Source: Prunella strophiata
Lineage: Eukaryota; Chordata; Aves; Passeriformes; Prunellidae
Length of the DNA: 64,000 bases
NCBI GenBank assembly: GCA_036583965.1
Contig: JAZBQD010000027.1
Coordinates: forward strand, 9,897,187 to 9,961,186
Direction: 5' to 3'
Part shown: piece after piece, positions 12,726-26,209 of the stretch
Layout: each line of letters opens with the position of its first letter
Position numbering within the stretch: the stretch's first letter is position 1
Translations under genes and position numbers: made by a program
Notes under the pieces: generated by a model
Told to the model about the DNA's origin: nothing
The model's database searches: none
Seen by the model: the letters and a program-made list of their open reading frames with translations, nothing else

Positions 12726-14725
12726 GTAAGAAACCAAGCTACACACAAGGTAGTAGCAAGTGTTTGCATTGACATATGGTTTACACCAGAGCTTTTAAAG
12801 GAATCTTTTTTCATTATATTAGCTAGCATAAAATAGAAATATAAAAGAAACCAGTTTTCAAAATATTCTAACTATACTAAAAGGAATGCCAAGCTTTATG
12901 TCTGAGTGTCTTATTAGGATCTTTTTAAGAAAACAAAACAAAAACCTCAGCATAAGTGAACACTAACATTTTTGTCTCTTTTATACATCCCTTCTTTTTC
13001 TAATGTATCTGTTCTTTTTGGCTGCTCATTTTACCAGGGCTTCCCCATTGTTAGGCTTGTGAATACATTTCTGACCTTTGATTTCCCCCACCACAGTCTG
13101 TTTTGGTCTTTGCAATCACCTTTCCTCTGCCCCTTCACATCCACCACCACTGCAGGTGGGCTATCTCTGTAGCATCCTATGTTTTAGCTTGTGATATTCC
13201 TCTGTCAAAACTCTGAGACCACCCACTGAGAGTAAGAAAAACATCCATTTATGGAAGTGGAGAAGGATCTTAGCTATAATATTTCATGAAACAGACAAAA
13301 AAAAACCCTGTTTGTCTTTTAAAAACAAACAAATGAACACTCCCCCTCACAGTAAGTAGTTCAGTTTTGGAATTATGTCCTGTTCCTAGACTTTTTATAG
13401 CCCTCTCATGCCCATTACATACACTGAATGCTCACTGAGTTCTCAAGAGTTTTTCTACCCTTTTAAGTAAGATAAAAGATACAGGGGCTAAGTGTTGTGT
13501 TCATAGTACATTTTCTTAGCAGATAAACTGACATGTGAAAAAACATTGAGGGTGGGAGATTTATGTTAGTCTTGACCATATACAAATCTGGTGATACAGC
13601 TGGATACATGCTTGAAGGAGCTCTTCCAGAATAAGGGTCTGTGATCAAGTTAAAATTAAGTGGAAAATCTGTGTTAACCCCGAGGGCAGTTTCTTACCAC
13701 GCATAAGAATAAGGCTTATCCAACACTTTGGTACATGGGGGCATTGTACAAGTTATTTTAGTTCCCACTTGTGTACAGAAATGTGTGAATGGTGAGAAAG
13801 TTTCAGGAGCAGCAGATGCTTTAAACTGGAATAAACCATTTATTTAGTGTATTTTAGAAGGTTGGTGAGGGTTTGGAATTCTCATGCTTCCTGTGGTAGC
13901 ATGAAGCAGTGTTTACACCTTTCTTTTGTCATAATACCGCATGTAGGACTCATTTCTTGGAACCCTAGCACCTAGTTTTGCTGGGATTAGACATTTCTGG
14001 AATATTAGACTTTTCACTCATTCAGTTATTTTTCCCTGGTATTTCATTTGGTTTTGAATTTAGATCTGTGGGACAAGGATGGTCTTTGTCAGATATGTCA
14101 CTCAGAGAGGCCTCTAAGTGTAAACAGCGGTAGCTTCAATTTAGATTTCAATTTTTTTTATGCTATTTCAGTGGAAACTGGTGAGATCTTTGTCAGTCAG
14201 GATTTTACCTTGTATTAACCAAAGCCAGTAGAGTAAAACTCTTCTAGCTGCCCCCAGATCCCTATAGAAGAAGTCTACTGACTTTTTGCAAGTATGACCG
14301 ACTTGGGGTTTTTTTGTTTTTATCTGTAGCGAGGTTATTCTCTGTCTTCACTATTTTTTTGAAGTCGTGCTGCTTTTCTGTGACACTTCCATGACAAATA
14401 GATCATTACAGCAGCTAGACAGCATTTCTTAAGACCTGATAGCAACATCTGGCTTACTGATGGTAGATAGCTGCTTCATTCTTTTTATTACACAAATGCT
14501 GCTTATTCAGTCAATTGAGAGAGTCAATTGCAAGTAATGTGCTTAACTGGCAAATCTGGGGAATGGGACTTTTGCCATGAGGAATAACTTCAGCTTTCAG
14601 ACTTCTGGCACTGGTGGGCATTTGCAGCTTGTTTTTCTTCTCTGAGGAAGGGGAGGACAGTGCATACCCAAAGATCTTTCCATGTTTGGCAGCAATATGC
14701 CAAGACTTTTGAAAGACTCTGGGGA

Positions 14726-14746
14726 TTTTTTTTTTTTTTTTTTTTT
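14726..14746. repeat. Poly-T run (21 T)
   Basis: An uninterrupted run of 21 T lies in an EIF2B3 intron. Confidence 0.95.
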
Positions 14747-17700
14747 GCCTCAGAAGTACTGACATCTACATAATTGTTTGGGTTTAAGGATTCTTTTTAA
14801 TACTTTGGTTTTTAGTCTAGAAAGAACCTACAGTAAGATTTTGCCTCTCTGCAATTCTGCACTAGGACTGGAGAAGCTCAGATGCCTTGTTTAAGTTGTG
14901 CGTGTTTAAAACTAACAGCAGGGACTGAAGGGAACAGTGAAGCTCTTGTACAGTGCCAGGAAGTACTGACACAGTGTACTTCCTCAATATTACAATATTT
15001 ACATTGTGTTAATATTTTAGCAGCGGGGTTTGATGGCAGGCAGAACACCTTTTTTCATTGTTTGTGGCTCAGTGAAGCATTTACATTTTTTCAAATGTTT
15101 TTTTGACATACAAAAGTTGAAAAGATGTTGCCCAGCAGTAAAAAATTCAGTTGCTACAACTGGCTTTTGTAGAGGAAAATTATGATTACTTCCAGGTTGA
15201 AGCATTTTGTGAAAACTGATGTGGTTATCTGTATGGGATCTGTTTCTTCTTCAGTGAGTCCCAGCTTAACTGCAAAGATATGGCAAGAGCAAGCTCTGCC
15301 TGGGTGAATCTAATTTGTTTATAGCTGTACCTGTAAGAGTAATTTGCATTCAGATTAATATGTGTGTTGTAGATAAAGTACAAAGTCACAAGCAACTAAT
15401 ATGAAAACAGGAAAAAACATGAAATGACTAAACCTTGGTTCTGTCTAACTATATAAATCTTGCTTTAGGATTTGGAACAACTTTGTTGAGTGGCAGCTTT
15501 GGAAAAAGGCTGAATATTCAGCTCCAACACGAAGTCATGATACCAAGGGTTTTTTCATCAGCTTTATCATTGTCTTGCTTTGTTGTACTAGACAGATCCT
15601 TTGATTTTTCTATGCACTTGTTTCCTCTTCTGGGTGGGATTGTTTGGAAAATAATCAGTATTTGTTTGGCAGCAGTAAGATTCTATGATGAGGGATGTTA
15701 GGAGAGGTCAAAATACTGTTTGGTAGCCTGTAACTCAGTTTGTAGTCCTTTAATACATTTTTATGAACTATTTTAAAAGGCCTGAATTTATGATTATCCT
15801 GCCTGAAGTTTTATTGCACTATAGCAAAGCAAATTCTTGAGTTTTAAAAGGCAGAACTTGCTAGTGCCTTTGAATAAAAGTCGGAGGAAATATTCTGTTT
15901 ATTAGAACACCCTCAAATATGTATGTCCAGACAAAAATAAAAAATACCATGCCCCTAATGTAATTTAAACCTGGGGAATTTATTTTTCAGGAATGAAACT
16001 GCTTTTTCTTTCCTCTCCTAGGAGGAAAAAATGCATTTTGGCAGTTAAATCTCCATCTATCACTCATCCACTAGTTCAGCACTGGATCCTAGTGAAGTCA
16101 AGTGTGCAAGGGTCCTACTCTGTCCAAATCTACCAAGCTCAAACGCTCGTGGTTCCATGCTGGCTTGGGCAACAGCTGAAGAAATTCTTGGCCATAGCAG
16201 TTTATTTCTTACAGCTGGAATTTGTTCTTCTCTTCTTTTCATACTTCTGGTTCACCAGGGTAGGTTAATTAAAAAGTGGTCTTTAATCAGATGCAGTGCA
16301 CTGGCAGCCTCTGCACAGAGGTGCCAGTACGAGACTGGGAGCTCTGCCCTCAGATGAATATCTCCATCTCTGCATCTGCAGTGGATACCCAGTCACTGGT
16401 GACTTCTGGGTCTGTCCACATGAGATTCACAAGAGGTCAAAGTCCATACCCTGCTACTGTGACCTCAGTGTGAGGCAGCTCTTGTTTGGGCTGAATTTTC
16501 TGCTGGTGGTACCTGGTCCTGGAGTTTATTTCAGCAGAGGCCTTTGATTCTTCACCAGGTTCCTTTCTTCATCAGTGAAATTAGACTTGCTGAGGTTGGT
16601 CTTGGTAGAGAGTGTGGAGTTGTATCACACCTCCACATGGGAGGGAAGTCAGTTAAAAATATGAGCTCTTTGTATTTAGGCGAGAGCTTTCCTTTCCTCA
16701 GCATTTCCTCTTTCAGAGCAAAGCCAGCCCGTGGATCTCATAGCTGCCACGCTTTGTGGCGTGGGAAGAGAGACAAGCAGAGGCCATGTGTGCTGCTGGA
16801 GCTGCTGTGCCAGCACAGGGCAGGGACAGTTGAAGGTGAACACCTGCAGCACACGATGAGCTGCACAATATTGCTTTTCTTAAAGCGAGCGTTCCACGCG
16901 CTGAGCCAGCAGCGAGACAGAAGCAGAGGCTGTAGCTGGCTGGGGGCACGGCTCCACCCCACAGCTGGCGGGCCTCACACCCCTGGGGCCCTGGAGTGGC
17001 AGCCAGCACAGTAGCCAGTCCCTTTTTTGGCACTCTCCTGAGTGCTAGGTTGGAATCCTGCCTCGCTGCTGCATTCGGAGCAGATGGAAGAAGAGAGTCC
17101 TTATTCCCTTTCCCCCGTGAACTTCACGTGTAGCAGAGGGCAGGATGTGAGCCCGTGCCGTGAGCCCCGCGTGCTGCACAGACATGTGCTGGTATTTCTT
17201 TGCTGTGTGCTGACAGTTGGCTTGCTAACAATCCCAGCAAAGCTGCTACCAGGAGAAATGTGATCAAAGGGAAGTTGCATGGTAGCTTGTGTTCTGCTTT
17301 TCCTGAAAATTTCTAAAGCTTTGGCCTGGTGAAGTAAGATACATAATTGAGAGAAGGGCAGAGGGGAGATAGGTATAGAGCAACCCCTTTCCTTGTAAAG
17401 TTTTAACATGGAAAATTCAAATTTGCTTTGGAAATTTAAGTCTTGAAGATATGTCTCTACATATCCTGTGAATATGCTTAAGAAGATATGTAGTATGCAT
17501 TTATAATACATGTATACATGAATGGTATTGCCCAAAGTCACTTGTGCAGGTACAGATGGCAGCATTTGTTATATTTGTTAGAATTTTACCATGCTTGCAG
17601 CTGAAACACGTAGGCATATGGGGAGTGCTGTTTTCACCCCTCATTGAGGTAGACCACAAAGTCCAAAGCCAGATCAGGGCTGCCTAAAGCAAAGCAGTAT

Positions 17701-18431
17701 GTGGTCCTAATCAATAAGGTTCCCAAAATTATTTTTCTCAAATTCCGTCAGTGCAGAGTTTATCAGGAATCAAACCTTAATTACAGGTTGAGCATACAAA
17801 AAGCCACAATTAAAAATACTAACTTTGTTTATTGTAGCACTTGCCAATTAATAAGTACCATGGCTGAGACTCCATTTGCAAATTTTGCTTTTGTTTTTCC
17901 CACATATTATGGTACAGCCTCAGTTACATGACTTTGTACCTTGTTTGGGGTCTTTTTTCCCCATCTGTGACCATTGCTTCATTTATTGCCTGAGATGTTT
18001 ACTGAAGGCGACACTGTTCAGTGTTGTACATAACTTCTGTAGTTCAGGTGAAGGCCCTGTTTAAACCATGCTCTGAAGGTAAGTCAAATACTTTGTTTTG
18101 GAAAGGGAAAAGTAAATATATTCCTCTTGGTGCTCATCACTGATTCTCTAATGCCCATTAACTCTCTTCAGCATTTCTGTTAGTGAAGCAGTGCTTTTCC
18201 CCTTCTGAAAGTGGGAAACCAGGGTACACAAGAGCTGAGGTTTGAAGCAGCTTTGTCTTAAGTATGCCATTTTTCAATTATTAATGTTATACAGGGAGCT
18301 TGTAATGTTGAGAAAGTCTTTTCCATTGGTAATAGCTGTTGCAGGGCGATAATCAATGGCAATCTACAGAAATTAGATTTATGTTCTACATTCAGCACCA
18401 TCCATAAAATCCTCTGACAGAAGGGAATTGC

Positions 18432-18453
18432 AAAAAAAAAAAAAAAAAAAAAG
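18432..18453. repeat. Poly-A run (22 A)
   Basis: An uninterrupted run of 22 A follows a regulatory-looking AT-rich segment. Confidence 0.95.
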
Positions 18454-21400
18454 TAAAAATCAGTTCTTCAGGCATCATTCATTTGTCTTACATCTTAGCA
18501 GTTCTTTTCTCCTCTTGCAGCCCTCTGCCTTGTACATTTAACACACATGTTCTAACAAATGAGGCATTCTTCTGCCTCATTACACAAAGGTGATCCATCC
18601 CCAGGGCATAGTCCATCTTTGCATTTGGTGAAGAAGAGATTGAGATTGAGGAGAGAGGAAAAGTAGGTGTGTTTTTAAGGGTTGTGTCACAAGGTCTTAA
18701 TTGAGGAGTAAGCAACATGCTTCTAGCTTTTCTTAATTTGAGTGCACAAACTGTTACCATGACGTTCTTTAAGTGTGTGTATTTATATTTATGTATGTGA
18801 CACTTCTAGAATTAATCAGTTTGTCTACTGTGACTCTTGCTAACGGACTAGCTGTTATCAGCATAGATTTATCACCTTTCAGGTCAGCCACCAGAAAGAG
18901 ATGGGATGCTCTAAACTTCAGAGAATATCCATGTCATCATTTATAACCTTGGACCAGAGCATACTCTGTTTCTCTGTGGAACAGTGCACAAGTACTTCAA
19001 TTGCCTTGCAGAAAGGAGAGAATGGAGCATGCCCAAGGTAGAAGTACTTCTACCTTTTAGAAGTAAAAAAACCCAGACCAAATGGTCTCTTCCAAGCATG
19101 TGCAAACAGTGTTTTTTCAGACTTAGCCTGGTGTAATATGGGCACTTTTCCTGTTTACAAATGTAATGCCCAGACGAAAAGACAACCCTGTGCTGTGCCA
19201 AATTCTAAGCATGGAAGTGCAAGAGCTTTTCAGCACAGCAGATGAAATATTTTTAACATGATCAAAACAAAGGGGTTTTTCCATAATTTTGTTCTTGGAA
19301 ATAGCTGAGGCATTTTTGATGACGCTATCCAAAAAATAATCAGCTTGAGGGAAACACCTGGCATGGGTAATTTCAGCCAAAACAGTTACACTTTGGCAAA
19401 GTTTACAAACAGATGAAAACAGAAACTTAAAGTAGGAAATTCTGGGCATTTTTTCTTCAGGCACCCTCGTTGCACCACCTCTGAATGTTGGTCATTTCAG
19501 ATTTGGTGGAGGCAGATGCCTCTGTGTGTTTGCTCAGATGTTCTGGGTTCTCTGTTCTCCACCTGAGTGTCACATGCACTTTGTGACATAAGATCTTCAG
19601 ACTTCATTTCTATAACTGTGTGGGCATATGTAAAACAAAATTGACAACACATGTATTCCTCTTACATATTAGGGCATTTCACATACTTTTATGGGGTCCT
19701 TCCCCCTTTTTCCTCCACCTCTCTTCCTCCTAAAACCATGTAAATTTTATTGTGTTTAGTAATGTGTTTTGAAAGTCACCATTTTGTCCAAAATCTAGTC
19801 CTTCTGAAGTTTTGGATGTAGAAAAAGACAGAGCTTCCCAGGTACAGTCAGTCACCTGGGAAGTGGGCTGCTCTTCCTGTGGGCAGAAGGATCAGCTGTG
19901 GTACTGGAAAGGCAAGAATGACAAACAGCAGCACTGTGCTCATGTCAAAAGGTCTGAGTTAGCAATCCACAGTGCCTTATCCTGGCAATGCTGAGTGCTA
20001 ACATCTTGCTTGCCACCAGGGAAATCCTCTTTCCCTGGGGAGCCCTCCTCTCAGGGTGCACCCTGTAAGAGTCTGAGCTGTAGCTAAGAAAACAAATCAG
20101 CTTTCTGCAGTTCTTCAGCGCTGGAGAGCTGCCTGCCAGAATTTGCCAGTAGAGAAACTCTTTTCTGAACTGAGCAAATTTGCAGTAAACTTTATAGCCA
20201 AAGTCAGTATGATTTGTTTACAAAGTTAAACACTGGGGTTTGGTTTGGTATTTTTTTTTTTTCTAACTGCTGAAATAAATAAGAGCAAATTGTGTGAGGT
20301 CATAGTGCTCTGCCTTTCCAAACTGCTTCAGCTGCAATCCCAGAGCACACTTAGCTCAGCTCCCCTCTGCTGTGTCCAGAGAGCCTCTGCTGGGCCAGCA
20401 CCAAGAGGGGAGAGGAGGATTTGGTGTCTCAGTGCTGTGTTGGGAGATCTGTGGCCATGAAAAGAGCTGCAGCAGAGCCACCCTTCTCCTCCCTCGATAA
20501 AGGGCAGGGCAGTGTGAGATCTTTGGAAACTGGAGGTGTGAGTGACTGTCTCTGGAGCTCCTGCTTGGATGGCTGTGTGCTATGCTGTACACAAAGGCCC
20601 CTGCAGGTTTATATTAAGGTGCTGCCCAGACTAAACCAGTGCATTTTTTCTTTTTCCCCTCTAAATGCCTTTTTATCATTCAGGCTGTCACCTGTGTTTC
20701 CTGGCAAGAGCTGCTGGCTGGGGGAGGTCTGGCAGAGCTGAACACCCAGCTTTGGTGGTCTTTGTGTGGCTGCCTGAAAGATGGCTTAAAACAGAACCTG
20801 CTCTGTGAATACCTGCAAGTTAACATGTGTCAGCCGTGTGGCTGGAAGGTTTCTCCTTTGCTGTAAAGAGAGATTTTATAATGAATACTTTCCTTGTGAT
20901 TAAAATGGATAAATAAACAAATAGCTCCTACAGGAAGTATACTGTGTGAAGTCAGGGCAAATAGATTGTAGCTTTTCAAACAAGGAAGAGAAAAAGGGGG
21001 AAAAACACCCCACAATCAACCCAACCCAGGCTCCTCCTTAGTGCATTTAATCTATTACAATGTGAAATGGCAATTCATCTTTCCCATTTCCTTTCCTTGT
21101 CAAACATATCCAGCTGTTGGAGCTTTCCCTGCTCCTTGCTAGAAATGCCAGTATTTAAAATTTGTTGATGTCCTCATCCTCCAGGTTATCATTAGTGTTA
21201 TCATCTTTCCATGGTACCAACCAAGCTTACTCCTGAAACCTCGGGGAAAAGCCCTAATGATCCAAACTAGATTTAAACACATTATGATTTTCAGCAAATG
21301 CCTTCTGTAAGAAATACAATTCCTTTTCCTGTTGGCAGACTACCTGGGAGTAGATATATCTTTGGATATGCTGAATTGGAGCTAATCAACTTCATCAATA

Positions 21401-21642
21401 ACTACAAACCTTTTTGTGAGACCATGATACTCCATAGTGGCCACTGTGCCTGACATACCTAAACATGCTTGGTCACAACACAGTATTCTGTGCACCCAAG
21501 CTGCTCCTAATGCAATTTTTTTCAAAGGTAAATGTTAAAATGTGTTAATTTTGTTCTCTTACTGTGACTTGCAGCATCATATTATGACCCTTTGGATTGT
21601 GTAAAAAAGTAAATTTAGGAAGGGCATGAAAGATGTCATTCA

Positions 21643-22071
21643 ATTATAGAATCATAGAAATATTTAGATTGGGGAGGAATGTCTAGCAGGATCTAGTCCA
21701 GCCTCCTGCTCAAGTCTAACTCTTGTGTTGCTCAGGGTTTTTTTTGCAGTTGAGTTTTGAAAATCTCTTAAGGATGGAAACTGGGCCTTGTCCCAGGACT
21801 GTACCACTCACTGAAAAGTTATTTTCTTTATGTCCCAACTGGAATTTCCCTTGTTGCAGCTTGCATCTGTTGCCTCTTGCTCTCTCACTGTGCACCTCTT
21901 GGAAGACTCTGTCTGTCTTCTGTATCACTTCACTTGTGGTAGTGGAAAATTGTAATCAGATTCCCCCGCAGCCCTCTCTTCTCCAAGCTGAACAAACCCA
22001 GCTCCCCCAGCTTCTCCTCCTGTGTCATGTGCTCTTGGCCCTCTTGGTGGCCTCAGCTGGGCTTGTTCTGA
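21643..22071 (-). mobile_element. CR1 LINE 3' fragment
   Basis: The segment begins with ATAGAATCATAGAAAT, the reverse complement of the short ATTCTATGATTCTATGA-type repeat that ends CR1 elements. It continues with the antisense CR1 3' region (AGATTGGGGAGGAATG, then CAGCCTCCTGCTC and later CTCTTCTCCAAGCTGAACAA). The element is on the minus strand and truncated at its 5' end, as nearly all CR1 copies are. It appears moderately diverged. The 117-codon plus-strand open frame across it is not a gene. Confidence 0.9.
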
Positions 22072-25000
22072 TCTGATAATAAACATTAAAAATGGTTAAC
22101 TATTTTTCCACTGTTTGATGCAGTTTCAGTTTCCTTGGGTAACCTCCAGTCAAGTTGACTTTTGTCTTCACATGAGATGTGATTTCAGAGCCGAGAAGTA
22201 ATTTGTTTATTTGTGTGCTTTTTTCCCATTTATTTTTTTCTTCTAAATCATTGCAACTTGAGCAGTATCACCCTAAACATTCCTTTATCAATGCAGTACA
22301 TTTTCTGTACCCAGCACTACTTGCATGTAAGAAAATACTTTGGGTAAAGTTATTATCTTGCCTTGCTGGACATCTCCCTGTGAGGATACAATCCTTATGC
22401 TATGATATCATATATTTGTGTCTCTTGTAGTGAAAAACATAATTTCCTTGTATTCTTCATTCATATGATCTGAATGTACTATTTTCAAGGTAATGTTTTC
22501 TTTTCTGTCCCTCTCTAGTTTTGCTTCTAAATCTCTCTTCTTGCACAACACCTCAGTCACTGATACATCCTTCTGAAATGCTGACTCCCCTTTTACTGAC
22601 AGGTTGAATTTTGGGTAAACAGAGAAAACAATTATTGTTTTCCTAGTATTTTACTTTTTCTTATAGTTTTTTTTTTTTAATTCTAGGTGTTAGTTCAGTG
22701 TTAAATTTCATTGTGCCTTAGTAAGGCTAACGAAACATGAACAATCATAAATATGTCTGTAACACTGTTGCTGACTTTATTATTGCATTGAATTATTGTG
22801 GGAAACTTCTAACTTCCTGCCTGTGGATGGGACAGTAAATGCTACCAGTGATGACAGGGCACACATACACGAATAGAGAAGTTAAGAAGTGTCTTCCTTA
22901 AATTAGTGAACCATCATTCAATCAGTAGTGGTACTCTGAGTTCCATTTTGAATGTGATAAGGAGCCTAGAGCATGAGGTAAGGGTTGATCTTAGAACAAT
23001 CTTGAATCAAAGAGGAGCAACTGTGAATTTCTTTACTTAAAGTGAAAAAACTAAAAAAAAAAAGGAGTATAACATTTTGAATAGTCTATGGGAAATGCTG
23101 AATGCTGTCTAGTTAAGTTACTGGTTTTGAAGAAGTCCAAGAGCTGAATGGAGAGAGGAGTGATATTTCCCCTAAATCAAAGATGCAGAGATTAACTGTA
23201 GCTCCCACAGCATTTTACACCAAACTTTTATGGATTAATACCACCTGGAAAGAACATTATGCATAAAAGCTATCTCGTGAAAAAAGAGGAGATGGGATTC
23301 ATTGGCCAAAAAGCTTTCAAAGTTCTTCAAGAAAGGATAAAGTGAAGACAAAAAAAAAGTTTAGTCTTATCACAGACAGAAGATCATCTTGCAAACACCA
23401 TAGTAAAAAGAACAGAAGAGTTGTCCTGCAGGGAGGGGTGGAGCAAGGATTAGCAATGAGTATAGAGGATAGGAGTTAAGGTACAGTGATTGCTAGGGAG
23501 AAGGGTGCAGAAATGGTACTTGTATAGGTGGAAGCAGGATTGAATTGCACATCAGAGCTTCCAGTTTATTTCCCAGACTGCTGAGAGAAATTAGTCAAAC
23601 TGAGGATAGGTCAGTTTGATTGGTGACCACCAAACACAGTATCTGCATGGAGAAAGAGCAAAGTCATGTGGGCATCTCCAGTGCCTGTAGTGCAATACCA
23701 GTGGAGCAGGGTGGAAGAGTTTTCCCATGTGAAGCTACAGCCATGTCTGTATTTTCTGACACTTACACATTTTTTACAAGTCTGAAGTGTTTTAATCTAT
23801 TTATCTAAATACGTAATTATGCACCTAAAGTTTACATAACTCATCAGTTTATGGATACATGTCAGCCTTATCAAATGCATCATATATATGTGTTTGTTTA
23901 GGCAAATTGTCAAAATGCCTGCTTCTTTTTCAGAAAAGGAACCTAATTTCAAAGGCACTTAGAAAAAAGTTGGTAACTCAGACACAGATGGCTGCAAAGG
24001 CGGAGGTGGGAGAGAAACGGGAAGGATGAGTTCTGGCAGGGAATCACATTTGTTGCAGGTGCGCTTGTTTTAGAAGAATGGGATGCTGTCTGGGAATGAA
24101 TGAGATCCATTCCTCAGCAGCCTGTACAACCTGCCAAACACCCTGGGTGGCCTCCGACGGCCTCAGAGACTTTTGGTCAGGGAGAAGTTCTAAAAATGTC
24201 TAAACTTGCTGGCATTCCTGTGCAAAAGCTGTGTTAGTTGGGAGCTGTGGGGTGTTGCTGGCTGTTTGGCAAGTGGGCAGAGTTAAGGTTACTTAGATGA
24301 CCTGAGCTGAGTGTGCACACGCTTTCAAAGGATTTGAGTATGTAATTGAGGACTTTTAATTTCTGTGGTCAATTTTTCAGAAAGCTGCCTTGTTTCCCAA
24401 AGGGCTTTTTGGCAGAAGTGGAAGTTAGATCCCTGCTCCTTTAACTGCATCCAGACTTCGTGGAACTTGAGAACAGCTTTTATGTGGTTTACATCCATAC
24501 CATCCCTTTCATACTTTGATCTGGTTCCTCTCCGTGTTATGGTGTCTGTGACTGTCACTTGTGTGTCTTCTGCTTTCCCTCCATCATCCGGAATGTGGGG
24601 TTTTGGTGGTGATTCTGCAGTTTTGGGAAGTCATTCATAAACTTGAGCCTGCAAAGCTGTGCAGTTTTACTGGCTTGCTGTGTAATGGCTTTTGAATGAG
24701 TCATGCACGTTCTTGTGAGCTTTGGGAGTATGTTGCTGTCAGGCTTGAAGGTTTTAGTTAGAAAATAGTATGGAAAGACAAATGAAGCACAAATGCAGTC
24801 ATGTGGAATTACCTTTTAGTAGAACATTTCTCGAAGTTTCCTTGTCTTCTCCCTAGGCTTTTAACTTCAAAAATAAGAGACACTGACAATTAATATGAAA
24901 TTATGGCAGGGTGTGAGAAATGTATTTACTCTTTTTGTGGTCCAAATTTTGAGAGTAGAACAAGGGAAATAGAACATAGCAAGATATAACAGATGTTTAA

Positions 25001-26194
25001 TGCTGTGACGAGTGCTGCAGGTTATTGAATTGGGCACAATTAATTGCCTGGTAATATATTGGCTTGCCTGGTTACTTTGGAGTTTTCCTTTATTATAATT
25101 GGTCTTGGTTACACCAAACAAAGGCAAAGGACTATTGCAAGATGTAAGGGCAGAATTAGCCTTCTGCAGAGATGTGGCACACCCTAGAGATTTATCACTT
25201 GATTTTTTTTCCTTTTGTATGCAGTTCTTCTCTGCTTTCCCCACATTCTTAGCATGTCTCAGAAATTCCAGCATTTTTAGGAATGAATCAGTGAGAAGAA
25301 GGGGAAAAGTCCTGTAATTCCTTTTTCCATTGTGCTTGTTAAAATGGCCTTGTGGGAAATGGACCCAAACACTGTCTTTTAAGTGGTGTTGAGTCTGAGG
25401 CAGGTGGTATTAACTCAGGACTGCATTAACTCTTTTCAAATCTCTTTCCTGTTTCCTTGAGGAAACATGCCTGGTGTATATATGTGGCATGAGCTGTTTG
25501 CCTGCCTCTTGCATTGACATTTTAATTTGGTCCATGATATAAATATCATTTCCCTAATCCCCCTTGCCCTGACCCTGTTTTGTCTGTTTTGTCTTTTCTT
25601 CAAAGTGAGTTGACTTTTTTTTCTTAAAGGAGGGGGGAGGAGATGGGAATGGTGGCTGGCTGCTCTAGTTTGGAGCATTAAATGCTCAGGGAAAAAAATC
25701 TCAGAGTAACTGTTGTTTCTTTCTTTGTATTCACATGGAAATTTTTAATCTCCATCAAAGGATCAGGAGAAAATAACGTTGAGATTCAACAAGAGAGCTC
25801 CCAGCTTACATGGAATTTTTAAATGTTATTTGGCTTTATCCTTTAAACGATGAGAACCATGAACTATGTACCTACAGGGTTCAGAATTAACTTTTCTCTT
25901 TCTTCCAACACACCCTCTTTTTTTTTTTTTTCCTTCCCTCCCTTTTTCTTACATCTTTATTGTTCTGTATAAACATGCAACTCCTTTCTGGCCAAAACTG
26001 TAAGTTGCCTAAGGATTTGTTTAGTTGTATTTATGTATACATTTCTAACATTAATTATGAGCACCAGTCTGAAATACAGCCTCATGTTCTTTTGATGTGA
26101 TCTGAAGAATCTCTGTTGAAGGCCATGGAGCTAAGATCAGAGCCCAACCCAGTGTACTCTTGCATGGCTGTACAAGAGGTAACATTGGCCTGTT

Positions 26195-26209
26195 AAAAAA
26201 AAAAAAAAA
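26195..26209. repeat. Poly-A run (15 A)
   Basis: An uninterrupted run of 15 A. No retrogene is visible upstream. Confidence 0.9.

Noticed and set aside
16544..17014. 156-codon plus-strand open frame in the large intron
   Set aside because: Low-complexity composition with no domain, no splice support and a GC-richer background that makes stops rarer.
17101..17565. 154-codon minus-strand open frame
   Set aside because: No recognisable domain and no sign of a promoter or splice structure.
21723..22076. 117-codon plus-strand open frame
   Set aside because: It lies wholly in an antisense CR1 LINE fragment.
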